This document shows positions 1-7,729 of a stretch of 23,900 bases of DNA, piece by piece. This DNA is from DATHWB01 sp040902855. Lineage in GTDB: Bacteria > Actinomycetota > Acidimicrobiia > Spongiisociales > ZC4RG35. The notes below the pieces were generated by a model. The model worked only from the letters and a program-made list of their open reading frames with translations. It was not told the DNA's origin and did no database searches. Made by a program: the position numbers and the translations under genes. The first letter of the stretch is position 1. Every line of letters begins with the position of its first letter. Location of the stretch: positions 1 to 23,900 of the forward strand of contig JBBDWN010000089.1 in the NCBI GenBank assembly GCA_040902855.1. Reading direction: 5' to 3'.

Positions 1-55
1 CAGGCGAGGGCGTGCTGGGGGGAGACAGCCGAGCGCCAGCGAGGCAGAGGGGGGC
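1..55. repeat. 55-bp direct repeat, copy 1 (window edge)
   Basis: This G-rich 55-mer begins CAGGCGAGGGCGTGCTGGGG and ends with AGGCAGAGGGGGGC. It recurs without a mismatch 82 bp downstream at 83-137. The sequence starts exactly at the window edge, so the true left boundary and any further copies are not visible. It lies outside any supportable gene. Confidence 0.9.
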
Positions 56-82
56 AATCTCTCCCCCTCGCGACCGAGCCGC

Positions 83-137
83 CAGGCGAGGGCGTGCTGG
101 GGGGAGACAGCCGAGCGCCAGCGAGGCAGAGGGGGGC
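83..137. repeat. 55-bp direct repeat, copy 2
   Basis: This is identical to bases 1-55 over all 55 positions. The two copies are separated by 27 bp of pyrimidine-rich spacer (56-82). After base 137 the similarity stops. The arrangement is one full 82-bp unit followed by a partial unit, so it may be the right end of a short tandem array. Confidence 0.9.
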
Positions 138-337
138 CGTCCGCGCAGCCGCCAAACCCGACAAACCACCTCGCGCGAGAAGTGATCCACGAGTTCGCTT
201 CGCTCACAACCCCCCTCGCCCGGCCCAGAGCGGCCGTGCGGTCCCCCCAACGTCGCTTCGCTCCTGGGGGGACAAAGGCCGAGGGGGGACAAATCACTCG
301 CAGAGCTCGCTGCGAGGCCGAGGGGGGCCTCCTCCTC
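138..337. other. Gene-free G/C-rich intergenic stretch with short inverted and direct words
   Basis: No coding sequence is credible here. The open frames that cross it are shadows of the downstream carboxylase frame. It holds an 8-bp inverted repeat, GTCCCCCC at 241-248 against GGGGGGAC at 266-273, with a 17-nt loop. The word TCGCTTCGCTC occurs at about 194-204 and 253-263, and GGCCGAGGGGGG at about 277-288 and 317-328. These resemble decayed pieces of the 55-bp repeat. No U-tract follows the hairpin, so I do not call it a terminator. Confidence 0.5.
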
Positions 338-343
338 TACGCT
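338..343 (+). promoter_or_regulatory. Candidate -10 box (TACGCT) for leaderless acyl-CoA carboxylase beta gene
   Basis: TACGCT fits the actinobacterial TANNNT -10 pattern and ends 7 nt before the GTG at 351. That would put the transcript start at or very near the start codon. No Shine-Dalgarno lies at a useful distance from this GTG, which agrees with leaderless translation. Confidence 0.4.
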
Positions 344-350
344 CCTCTCG

Positions 351-1949
351 GTGCAGACGCTTCCCACCCAAGTCAACCGAAATTCCGAGGAGTTCCGGGC
401 GAACCGTGCCGCCATGCAGGCGAAGCTGGAGGAATTCGAAGACCTGCAGGCCAAGGCCAGGCTGGGTGGCGGTCAGAAGTACGTCGACCGTCACCGCCAG
501 CGAGGCAAGCTCCTCGCCCGCGAGCGGATCGAGTTGCTCGTCGATCGCGATGCCCCATTCCTGGAGTTGTCCACGCTGGCGGCCTGGGGGTCCGAAAAGC
601 CGCTCGGCGCCAACGCCGTGACGGGGATCGGGGTGGTCAACGGGGTCGAATGCGTCCTCTCCGCCCACGACCCGACCAGCCAGGCGGGCGCCTCGAACCG
701 CTATTCGCTGCCCAAGGCACTGCGCGCCCAGGAGATCGCCCTCCAGAACCGGCTTCCCTTGATCAACCTCGTCGAGTCAGGCGGCGCCGACCTCCCGGAC
801 CAGAGCGAGGTGTTCATCTCAGGCGGCAAGTGGTTTCGGAACATGACCCACATGTCGAAAGAGGGCATTCCGACGATCGCCCTCGTGTTCGGAAGTTCCA
901 CGGCCGGGGGCGCCTACGTGCCGGGCATGGCCGACTACTCGGTGATGGTCAAGGAACAGGCCAAGGTCTTCCTCGGCGGTCCACCGCTGGTGAAGATGGC
1001 CACCGGCGAGGTATCGACAGACGAGGAGTTGGGTGGGGCGGAGATGCATTCTCGCATCTCAGGGCTCTCGGACTATTTCGCCCAGGACGAGATCGATGCG
1101 ATCCGAATCGGCCGGGACATCATCGGCCATCTCAACTGGCGCAAACGCGGCCCCGGTCCGACCATGCCGGCCGACGAGCCGATCCATGATCTCGAAGACA
1201 TGCTGGGCGTGATTCCCCATGATCTGCGGATCCCGATGGACATGCGCGAGATTCTCGGACGCATCTTGGACGGGTCCCGATTCGAGGAGTACAAGGCGCT
1301 GTATGGAACGTCGATGATCACCGGGTGGGGGTCGATTCACGGATTTCCCGTCGGGATTCTCGCCAATCAGCGGGGTGTCATCTTCTCCGAGGAAGCAGAG
1401 AAAGCCACCGAATTCATCCAACTGTCCAACCGCTATGACACACCTCTGATCTTCATCCACAACACCACCGGCTACATGGTGGGAAAGCAGTACGAGCAGG
1501 GCGGGATCATCAAGGACGGGGCGAAGATGATCAACGTCATCGCCAATTCGACGGTGCCGCACATCGCCCTCATGGCAGGTGTTTCCTACGGGGCCGGAAA
1601 CTACGGAATGTCGGGCCGGGCCTACGACCCGCGCTTCGTGTTCGGATGGCCGAATCACAAGGTGGCGGTGATGGGCCCGAAACAGTTGGCCGGTGTGATG
1701 TCGATCATCGCCAGGGACGCCGCCGAATCGAGAGGGATTCCGTTCGACGAAGAGGCAGACGTCCAGCGCAAGGCACTGATCGAGGCGCAGATCGAGTACG
1801 AGGAGCAGGCGTACCACTCGACCGGCCGGGTCAGGGACGACGGACTCTTCGATCCACGCGAGTCACGCACAGTGCTCGCAATTGCACTCTCCGCGACCCA
1901 TTCGAATGACGTAAAAGGAACGTCCGAGTTCGGCGTCTTCCGGATGTGA
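351..1949 (+). CDS. Acyl-CoA carboxylase, carboxyltransferase (beta) subunit, methylcrotonyl/geranyl-CoA type
   Basis: This 532-aa protein is the carboxyltransferase half of a biotin-dependent acyl-CoA carboxylase, which moves CO2 from carboxybiotin to an acyl-CoA in the cytoplasm. It shows the crotonase-like family segments VESGGADLPDQ, FGSSTAGGAYVPGM, FLGGPPLVKMATGEV and ELGGAEMHSRISG in the N half. The C half has HNTTGYMVGKQYEQGGIIKDG and SYGAGNYGMSGRAYDPRF. The length and the SGGADLP segment fit methylcrotonyl- or geranyl-CoA carboxylase better than propionyl-CoA carboxylase, but the substrate cannot be read from sequence. The GTG start is preferred over Met22 because the N-terminal segment NSEEFRANRAAM is typical of the family. 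The partner alpha subunit lies 3.8 kb downstream at 5753, beyond a transporter operon. An alternative is an AccD2-like carboxylase of unknown substrate. Confidence 0.9.
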   Translation: MQTLPTQVNRNSEEFRANRAAMQAKLEEFEDLQAKARLGGGQKYVDRHRQRGKLLARERIELLVDRDAPFLELSTLAAWGSEKPLGANAVTGIGVVNGVECVLSAHDPTSQAGASNRYSLPKALRAQEIALQNRLPLINLVESGGADLPDQSEVFISGGKWFRNMTHMSKEGIPTIALVFGSSTAGGAYVPGMADYSVMVKEQAKVFLGGPPLVKMATGEVSTDEELGGAEMHSRISGLSDYFAQDEIDAIRIGRDIIGHLNWRKRGPGPTMPADEPIHDLEDMLGVIPHDLRIPMDMREILGRILDGSRFEEYKALYGTSMITGWGSIHGFPVGILANQRGVIFSEEAEKATEFIQLSNRYDTPLIFIHNTTGYMVGKQYEQGGIIKDGAKMINVIANSTVPHIALMAGVSYGAGNYGMSGRAYDPRFVFGWPNHKVAVMGPKQLAGVMSIIARDAAESRGIPFDEEADVQRKALIEAQIEYEEQAYHSTGRVRDDGLFDPRESRTVLAIALSATHSNDVKGTSEFGVFRM

Positions 1950-1965
1950 AAGAAGACCGGAAAGC

Positions 1966-1982
1966 GTTCCACATCGTGGGAC
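1966..1982 (+). terminator. Weak stem-loop after the carboxylase beta gene
   Basis: GTTCCAC and GTGGGAC can form a 7-bp RNA stem (one G-U pair) around a 3-nt loop, 16 nt after the stop codon. There is no U-tract, so intrinsic termination is doubtful. The hairpin may only mark the end of the message. Confidence 0.25.
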
Positions 1983-1985
1983 GAT

Positions 1986-2016
1986 TTGACGGTCCCCGAT
2001 GACGGGTGGTTAGGGT
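1986..2016 (+). promoter_or_regulatory. Candidate promoter of the osmoprotectant transporter operon
   Basis: TTGACG (1986-1991) and TAGGGT (2011-2016) are separated by 19 bp. This resembles a housekeeping promoter with a slightly long spacer. The inferred start would leave a leader of about 55 nt before the ATG at 2078, with GGAGGAAGG (2062-2070) as a strong ribosome binding site. Confidence 0.45.
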
Positions 2017-2077
2017 GAAACCCAAGTCGCATCGACTCTTTGGTCGTCCGCGCCTGTTCTCGGAGGAAGGTATTCAG

Positions 2078-3049
2078 ATGAGAAACGGAACATTCAGATT
2101 TAGCGTGCTGTTCGCAGTGCTTTCGCTTGTCGTCGCCGCGTGCGGAAGCGGCGATGGCGACGGCGACGCAGCGGGCGGTGCCGGGGCCCTGGCGGACGTC
2201 AGCCTCGACGGAATCGACATCGCGGTCGGGTCCAAGGACTTCACCGAGCAGCTCGTGCTCGGACAGATCATGGTCGTGGTCTTCGACGCCCTCGGCGCAG
2301 ACGTCACCGACCGGGTCAACCTCGGCGGGACAAACGTCGCCCGCGAAGCGCTGCTCGCCGGTGAGATCGACACGTACATGGAGTACAACGGAACCGGATA
2401 CTCGGTCCACCTCGGCATCGAGGACGACATCCCAAACGATCCCGAGACCCTGACGTCGATCGTTCGCGATCGGGATCTAGCCGAGAACGACATCCACTGG
2501 CTGAGCCGGTCGCCGTTCAACGACACCTACGGGTTCGCATCGAGCCCTGAGCTGACCGATGGCAACGGTGGCGCCTTCACCATGCAGACGATGGCTGACT
2601 ACATGGCCGCCAACCCTGACACCATCCTGTGTCTCGAATCCGAGTTCCCGAGCCGTCCCGACGGTCTGATCCTCTTCGAAGAGGCAACGGGCTATGACGT
2701 TCCAGAGAGCCAGATCGAGATCCTCGACACCGGCGTGATCTACACCGAAACTGCCAGCAACAATTGCGATTTCGGTGAGATCTTCACGACCGACGGCCGC
2801 ATCCCGGCCCTCGGACTCACCGTGGTCGAAGATCCCGGCGTGATGATCCTGTACAACGTCTCCATGGGCATCAGGGACGACAAGTACCAAGAGGCACCCG
2901 CAGCCTTCGACGCCATCGCCGCAGCGATCCTCGCTCCCCTCGACAACGACCTGATGCAGGAACTCAACCGCCAGGTCAACGAGGACGCGGTAGATCCGGC
3001 CGACGTCGCCCGCCAGTACCTGATCGATCAAGGCCTGATCCAGGGCTGA
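2078..3049 (+). CDS. Glycine betaine/choline/carnitine-type ABC transporter substrate-binding lipoprotein
   Basis: This 323-aa secreted lipoprotein captures a quaternary-amine osmoprotectant outside the membrane and hands it to the permeases encoded downstream. It has an N-terminal hydrophobic segment and the lipobox VVAAC with Cys22 as the lipidated residue. A Gly/Asp-rich linker follows, then an OpuAC/ProX-like domain (about 45-320) starting with IAVGSKDFTEQLVLGQ and carrying YMEYNGTGY. The start at 2078 is set by GGAGGAAGG 7 nt upstream. A longer frame back to 2006 would put about 24 residues before the signal peptide, so I reject it. It is first of four co-directional genes (binding protein, permease, ATPase, permease). 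Substrate choice among betaine, choline, carnitine and related compounds is not resolved. Confidence 0.9.
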   Translation: MRNGTFRFSVLFAVLSLVVAACGSGDGDGDAAGGAGALADVSLDGIDIAVGSKDFTEQLVLGQIMVVVFDALGADVTDRVNLGGTNVAREALLAGEIDTYMEYNGTGYSVHLGIEDDIPNDPETLTSIVRDRDLAENDIHWLSRSPFNDTYGFASSPELTDGNGGAFTMQTMADYMAANPDTILCLESEFPSRPDGLILFEEATGYDVPESQIEILDTGVIYTETASNNCDFGEIFTTDGRIPALGLTVVEDPGVMILYNVSMGIRDDKYQEAPAAFDAIAAAILAPLDNDLMQELNRQVNEDAVDPADVARQYLIDQGLIQG

Positions 3050-3061
3050 CCAGGAACCACT

Positions 3062-3089
3062 ACCGGGGACCGGAATTCCGGTCCCCGGT
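3062..3089. other. Perfect 28-bp palindrome (12-bp stem, AATT loop) between binding-protein and permease genes
   Basis: The arms ACCGGGGACCGG and CCGGTCCCCGGT flank AATT with no mismatch. The element begins 12 nt after the binding-protein stop and ends 15 nt before the permease start. It lacks a following U-tract. In binding-protein ABC operons such hairpins often protect the upstream message from 3' decay or cause partial termination, giving excess binding protein. That role is inferred here. Confidence 0.9.
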
Positions 3090-3104
3090 TTCAGAAGGGA
3101 CCAC

Positions 3105-3761
3105 ATGGACGGCGTAGTCAGCTTCTTCGATTACCTCAGCAATAATCTCGACGATGTGGCGGAACTCACCCTCGAGCACGCCATCTACATCGTCACTGTG
3201 ATGGTCGCGGCCACGGTCGTCGGTGTGGGCCTCGGGGTGTGGGTGCAGGACAAGCCGGTGCAGAAGGAAGTGGCGCTCGGCATCGCCTCCGTATTCATCA
3301 CCCTGCCGTCTCTCGCCCTGTTCACGATCTTCATCCCGATCGTGGGACTCGGGTTCTGGTCCGCATTCATCGCCCTCTTCATGTACGCACTGCTGCCGAT
3401 CCTTCGGAACACCGTGACCGGTTTGGCTGAGGTCAGCCCGGCCGTTCTCGAATCTGCACGCGGCATGGGACTGACAAGCAGGGAGAGGCTGTGGAAGATC
3501 CAACTGCCGCTCGCCTGGCCGGTGATCGTCACCGGGGTTCGGGTCGCCTCCCTCCTCACCGCCGGAATCGCCGCCATCGCCACCCTCATCGCCGGTGGTG
3601 GACTCGGCGACTTCATCAAGGACGGGCTCACCAACTGGGGATTCCGCCTCGCCGCCGAGAAGATCTGGACCGGCACCCTCTTCATCATCCTCCTCGCCCT
3701 GATCTTCGACGGGATCTTCGGGCTTATCCGCAAATACACGACCTCGCCAGGTCTCCGTTGA
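3105..3761 (+). CDS. Osmoprotectant ABC transporter permease (OpuCB/ProW type), first permease
   Basis: This 218-aa integral membrane protein is one of two permeases of the quaternary-amine importer. It contains several hydrophobic helices, for example about 23-43 (AIYIVTVMVAATVVGVGLGV), about 62-80 and about 88-105. The cytoplasmic EAA loop that docks on the ATPase is SARGMGLTSRERLWKIQLPLAWPVI (about 121-145). The length is normal for this short permease family. AGAAGGGA lies 4-11 nt before the ATG. It follows the 28-bp palindrome and precedes the ATPase gene by 20 nt. Confidence 0.9.
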   Translation: MDGVVSFFDYLSNNLDDVAELTLEHAIYIVTVMVAATVVGVGLGVWVQDKPVQKEVALGIASVFITLPSLALFTIFIPIVGLGFWSAFIALFMYALLPILRNTVTGLAEVSPAVLESARGMGLTSRERLWKIQLPLAWPVIVTGVRVASLLTAGIAAIATLIAGGGLGDFIKDGLTNWGFRLAAEKIWTGTLFIILLALIFDGIFGLIRKYTTSPGLR

Positions 3762-3781
3762 GCCCGAAGGAGTCAGCTCAC

Positions 3782-4936
3782 ATGACCGACAAAGCATTCA
3801 TCCGACTCGAGAACGTCACCAAGGTCTACCCGGGTACCGACGAACCGGCCGTCGCCGAACTCGACCTCGAAATCCCCAAGGGAGAGATCCTCGTCCTCGT
3901 CGGACCGTCCGGGTGCGGCAAGAGCACCACCCTGCGTCTCATCAACCGGATGATCGAACCGAGCGGAGGCCGGATCATCTTCGATGGCGAAGACGTCACC
4001 ACGGTCAATGCCGACCACTTGCGCCGCCGCATCGGCTACGTCATCCAGCAGATCGGCCTGTTCCCGCATCGCACGATCGCAGAGAACATCGGCACCGTTC
4101 CGAAGCTGCTCGGGTGGGACTCAGCCCGAGTCGACGCCCGAGTCGACGAACTGCTGGAGATGGTCGGCATGGATCCCAAGATCTACCGCACCCGCTACCC
4201 CAAAGAGCTCTCCGGTGGCCAAGCCCAGCGGGTGGGTGTCGCTCGTGCACTTGGAGCCGACCCCGACGTGCTGCTCATGGACGAGCCGTTCGGAGCCATC
4301 GACCCCATCACCCGTGATCGGCTCCAGAACGAGTTCCTCCGCCTCCAGTCGGAGCTGCAGAAGACGATCGTCTTCGTCACCCACGACATCGACGAGGCGA
4401 TCAAGATGGGCGACCGGATCGCCATCCTGCGCGAACAGTCTCGTATCGCCCAGTACGACACCCCGGAGGCGATTCTCGCCCACCCGGCGAACGCCTTCGT
4501 CGAGGACTTCCTGGGTTCGGGAGCGATCCTCAAAGGCTTGAACCTCAAACGGATTCGCGACCTCGAACTGACCGAGATCCCCACCATCACCGCGCCGGTG
4601 AGTCGGGACGCGGTGCTGCAGGCGATCGAGAAGTCCGTCGACGGGTGGGCCCTGATGCTCGACAAGGACGACAAGCCGACTCGCTGGCTCAACCGCACCG
4701 CCCTGGACCGCACCGAGGGCCTCGACGAGGCAGGACAGCGGGTCCGTGTCACGGTCGAACCGGAAGACACGTTGCGGGATGCGCTCGAGAAGATGCTTCT
4801 CTCCGTGACGGGGTGCGCCGCCTGTGTCGACCCTCAGGGTCGGTATATGGGTGGTGTCCGCCTCGAACTCCTCACCGAGTTCCTCCAGGAGCTCCAGCAG
4901 GTCGAACGTGACCGACAGGCGGCCGCCAACGCATGA
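3782..4936 (+). CDS. Osmoprotectant ABC transporter ATP-binding protein with C-terminal CBS region (OpuCA/ProV type)
   Basis: This 384-aa cytoplasmic ATPase energises osmoprotectant import. The Walker A motif GPSGCGKST is at 41-49, a Q-loop region lies in IGYVIQQIGLFPH, and the signature is LSGGQAQRVGVARAL. Walker B is VLLMDEPFGAID and the switch histidine is in VFVTHDIDEA. The C-terminal part (about 260-384) has two CBS-like segments, PVSRDAVLQAIEKSVDGWALML and VEPEDTLRDALEKMLLSVTGCAACVD; in OpuA such domains sense ionic strength. The start is set by GAAGGAG (3766-3772), 9 nt upstream. A much longer frame from 3491 overlaps the first permease and is rejected. The stop overlaps the next start as ATGA. 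Confidence 0.93.
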   Translation: MTDKAFIRLENVTKVYPGTDEPAVAELDLEIPKGEILVLVGPSGCGKSTTLRLINRMIEPSGGRIIFDGEDVTTVNADHLRRRIGYVIQQIGLFPHRTIAENIGTVPKLLGWDSARVDARVDELLEMVGMDPKIYRTRYPKELSGGQAQRVGVARALGADPDVLLMDEPFGAIDPITRDRLQNEFLRLQSELQKTIVFVTHDIDEAIKMGDRIAILREQSRIAQYDTPEAILAHPANAFVEDFLGSGAILKGLNLKRIRDLELTEIPTITAPVSRDAVLQAIEKSVDGWALMLDKDDKPTRWLNRTALDRTEGLDEAGQRVRVTVEPEDTLRDALEKMLLSVTGCAACVDPQGRYMGGVRLELLTEFLQELQQVERDRQAAANA

Positions 4937-5715
4937 CCGTCGCCACCGCCCGAAAGACCGTCGTCGAGAAGACCGACGCCGAGATCGCGGCAATCCGCGA
5001 CCGGATCCAGCTCGTCATCCCTCCGGCGATGTTCCTCTTCTTGTTGCTCACGGTTGGCGCGGTGTACTTCTACAGCGAATTCGACCGGACCACGGCCGAC
5101 ATCCTGTCCACCGACAAGCTGATCGGTCAGTTCCGATCCCATATCAACGTGACGATGTGGTCGACCTTGCTGGTGGTCGGCACCGCCATCCCGCTCGGCA
5201 TCATCCTGACCCGCGACCAGTTCCGGAAGTTCGCACCCACCGTCGTCGGTTTCGCCAACTCGGGCCAGGCGATTCCCGCCTACGGACTGATCATCATCTT
5301 CTTCACGATCATGGGACGCGGCACGATCACCGCCATCGTCGCCCTCACCGTGTTCGCCATCATCCCGGTCCTTCGCAACACGATGGTGGGACTGGATCAG
5401 GTGGACAAGGCGACGATCGAGGCGGCCCGCGGGATGGGGATGTCCAAGCGCGAGGTTCTCCGTCGCATCGAACTGCCGCTGGCCGTCCCGGTGATCCTTG
5501 CCGGAGTGCGCACCGCCCTCGTCATCAACGTCGGCATGGCCGCCCTGGTGTTTCTCATCGGTGCAGGCGGTCTCGGAGAGACGATCAACTCCGGCCTGAA
5601 ACTGCAGCGCAACACGGCCATCTTCGTCGGTGCCGCGCTCGTCGCCCTCCTGGCCCTGGCGATCGACTTCATCGCGTCCCTCGCCGAGCGGTATCTCAAG
5701 CCGAAAGGCATCTGA
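4933..5715 (+). CDS. Osmoprotectant ABC transporter permease (OpuCD/ProZ type), second permease
   Basis: This 260-aa membrane protein is the second permease of the importer. A charged cytoplasmic N-terminus of about 30 residues precedes the first helix (LVIPPAMFLFLLLTVGAVYF). Further helices lie around LLVVGTAIPLGIILT, AYGLIIIFFTIMG and ITAIVALTVFAIIPVL. The EAA loop is AARGMGMSKREVLRRIELPLAVPVI. The start overlaps the ATPase stop in ATGA, so translation is probably coupled. The two different permeases suggest a heterodimeric channel. A leader peptide is not evident. Confidence 0.9.
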   Translation: MTVATARKTVVEKTDAEIAAIRDRIQLVIPPAMFLFLLLTVGAVYFYSEFDRTTADILSTDKLIGQFRSHINVTMWSTLLVVGTAIPLGIILTRDQFRKFAPTVVGFANSGQAIPAYGLIIIFFTIMGRGTITAIVALTVFAIIPVLRNTMVGLDQVDKATIEAARGMGMSKREVLRRIELPLAVPVILAGVRTALVINVGMAALVFLIGAGGLGETINSGLKLQRNTAIFVGAALVALLALAIDFIASLAERYLKPKGI

Positions 5716-5737
5716 GCGTCGGCTCCCGCTCGGGTGG

Positions 5738-5743
5738 TAGCTT
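5738..5743 (+). promoter_or_regulatory. Candidate -10 box (TAGCTT) for the carboxylase alpha gene
   Basis: TAGCTT ends 9 nt before the ATG at 5753, in the 37-bp gap after the transporter operon. No Shine-Dalgarno is seen, so a leaderless message is plausible. If real, the alpha gene does not depend on read-through from the transporter operon. Confidence 0.4.
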
Positions 5744-5752
5744 CACCCACCG

Positions 5753-7729
5753 ATGATCAGTTCTGTTCTCGTCGCCAATCGAGGTGAGATCGCGCGTCGA
5801 GTCTTTCGGACCTGCCGCGAGATGGGCATTCGAACAGTCGCCGTTTTCTCCGACCCCGATCGCCACGCTCCCTTCGTTTCAGAGGCCGATGACGCCGTCG
5901 CTCTCGGCGGTGCAGCCGCAGTCGACTCCTACCTGCGGGGCGACCTCGTCGTCGAAGCCGCCCGACGAACCGGAGCAGAGGCGATCCACCCCGGCTACGG
6001 ATTCCTCGCCGAGAACGCAAACTTCGCCCAGGCGGTGATCGACGCCGGGTTGGTGTGGATCGGCCCATCCCCGGAGGCCATCGCCCGGATGGGTTCCAAG
6101 CTCGAATCCAAGCGACTCATCACCGAGACAGGCGTCCCCACCCTCCCGTCGACTGACCTCTCCGGCCTGTCGGATCCTGAGGTGGTCAAGGCGGCGTCGG
6201 CGATCGGCTACCCCGTGTTGGTGAAGGCCTCGGCCGGGGGCGGAGGGAAGGGCATGCGGATCGTCGATGGCGAACCAGGGCTCATCGAGGAGGTCCGCGG
6301 AGCCGAACGGGAGGCTGCCAGCGCATTCGGTGACGGCACTGTCTTCCTGGAGAAATACCTCATCGCTCCACGACATGTCGAGATCCAGGTGTTCGGGGAC
6401 ACCGGAGGCAACGTCGTGTCGCTCCACGAACGCGAATGCTCCATCCAGCGCCGGCACCAGAAGATCGTCGAAGAAGCCCCGTCGCCTGCAGTCGATGCCG
6501 ACCTGCGGCAACGAATGGGCGCCGCCGCAGTCGCCGCAGCCCGGGCGGTCGACTACGTGGGCGCAGGCACGGTCGAATTTCTCCTGGCGGACGGAAACTT
6601 CTTCTTCCTGGAGATGAACACCCGCCTCCAGGTGGAGCATCCGGTCACGGAGGCGATCACCGGCCTCGACCTCGTGCGCTTGCAGTTGCTCGTCGCCGCG
6701 GGCGAGCAACTGCCGGCGGCTGCCCTGGACCCGGCCCTCGACGGGCACGCCATCGAAGTGCGGCTGTACGCCGAGGACGCCATGCAGGGCTTCCTGCCGG
6801 TGGCGGGCCGGCTGACGCAGTTCTCCATCCCTGCCGAAGCGGGGATTCGCGTCGACTCCGGAGTGGAATCAGGATCAGAGATCGCAGTCCACTACGACCC
6901 GATGCTCGCGAAGATCATTGCCCACGCACCAAGCCGCCGGGAAGCGGCGATGGCGCTGGCCTCTGCACTGCAACGCGCCACCATCCACGGCTCGATCACC
7001 AATCGCGACCTGCTCGTGCGACTGCTCCGACACCCGGAGTTCCTGTCAGGCGACACCGACACCGGATTCCTCGAACGTCACGATCCGGCCACGCTCGGCG
7101 CCCCGCTTCCCGCGTCCGACGACATCGCCGAGATGGCGCTCGCCGCCGCACTCTCCGGACACGCAGAACGGCGGGCGGCGTCCCCAGTCCTGGCGACTGT
7201 CCCGTCGGGATGGAGGAACAACCCGACAGATCCCCAGGTGGTGCAGTTCGACGGCCCGCAGGGAGCGGTCTCGGTCGGTTACCGATTCGATCGTTCCGGC
7301 TCCACCGTCACTTTCGGCGACGCCGACCCTGTCCGATTCGACCACACGGCGGCGGACGGAATCGTGACGATCGAGATCGAAGGAAGACGCCGTCGCTACC
7401 GGGTCGCCCGAAGCGGACAGATCGCCGACGTCGACGGACCGGCCGGCCACATCCGCCTGGTCGAACACGAACGCTTCCCGTCCACCGCCCGCGTCGCCGA
7501 CGCCGGATCCCTCCACGCCCCGATGCCGGGAAAGGTACTCACCGTGCTTGTCGCTGAGGGTGAGGCGGTTACTGCCGGTCAGAGCCTGCTGGTGATGGAG
7601 GCGATGAAGATGGAACACACGCTGCGCGCCCCGGTGGCAGGGATCGTCGAATCTGTGCATGCGGTGGAGGGAGACCAGGTCGAGGCGGAGGCCGCCTTGA
7701 TCGTGATCCGGAAGGAGGACGAAACGTGA
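5753..7729 (+). CDS. Acyl-CoA carboxylase alpha subunit: biotin carboxylase plus biotin carboxyl carrier (methylcrotonyl-CoA carboxylase type)
   Basis: This 658-aa subunit carboxylates its own biotin with ATP and bicarbonate and passes it to the beta subunit. The biotin carboxylase domain starts at ILVANRGEIA-like residues 3-14. The ATP-grasp glycine loop KASAGGGGKGM is at 158-168, HERECSIQRRHQKIVEEAPSP at 225-245 and EMNTRLQVEHPVTE at 287-300. A middle region (about 450-580) holds a BT-like linker domain. The C-terminal carrier domain carries the biotinylation motif EAMKM with Lys619. Size and layout match MccA/LiuD-type subunits. The next gene overlaps its stop (GTGA), which begins a three-gene run with a dehydrogenase and a TIGR03084 protein. 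The pairing with the beta gene at 351 is inferred from proximity. Confidence 0.93.
   Translation: MISSVLVANRGEIARRVFRTCREMGIRTVAVFSDPDRHAPFVSEADDAVALGGAAAVDSYLRGDLVVEAARRTGAEAIHPGYGFLAENANFAQAVIDAGLVWIGPSPEAIARMGSKLESKRLITETGVPTLPSTDLSGLSDPEVVKAASAIGYPVLVKASAGGGGKGMRIVDGEPGLIEEVRGAEREAASAFGDGTVFLEKYLIAPRHVEIQVFGDTGGNVVSLHERECSIQRRHQKIVEEAPSPAVDADLRQRMGAAAVAAARAVDYVGAGTVEFLLADGNFFFLEMNTRLQVEHPVTEAITGLDLVRLQLLVAAGEQLPAAALDPALDGHAIEVRLYAEDAMQGFLPVAGRLTQFSIPAEAGIRVDSGVESGSEIAVHYDPMLAKIIAHAPSRREAAMALASALQRATIHGSITNRDLLVRLLRHPEFLSGDTDTGFLERHDPATLGAPLPASDDIAEMALAAALSGHAERRAASPVLATVPSGWRNNPTDPQVVQFDGPQGAVSVGYRFDRSGSTVTFGDADPVRFDHTAADGIVTIEIEGRRRRYRVARSGQIADVDGPAGHIRLVEHERFPSTARVADAGSLHAPMPGKVLTVLVAEGEAVTAGQSLLVMEAMKMEHTLRAPVAGIVESVHAVEGDQVEAEAALIVIRKEDET

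Noticed and set aside
1..137. CRISPR-like array
   Set aside because: There are only two copies, the repeat is 55 bp, the single spacer is 27 bp and no cas genes are present.
182..1189. Plus-strand open frame of 335 codons at the left end
   Set aside because: It overlaps the carboxylase beta gene in another frame, is very rich in Arg and Pro, and shows no family motif.
351..1949. Assignment as propionyl-CoA carboxylase beta
   Set aside because: The SGGADLP segment and overall pattern fit the methylcrotonyl/geranyl group better; substrate left open.
3491..3781. N-terminal extension of the transporter ATPase frame
   Set aside because: It overlaps the first permease gene out of frame, is Arg/His-rich, and the ATG at 3782 has a good ribosome binding site.
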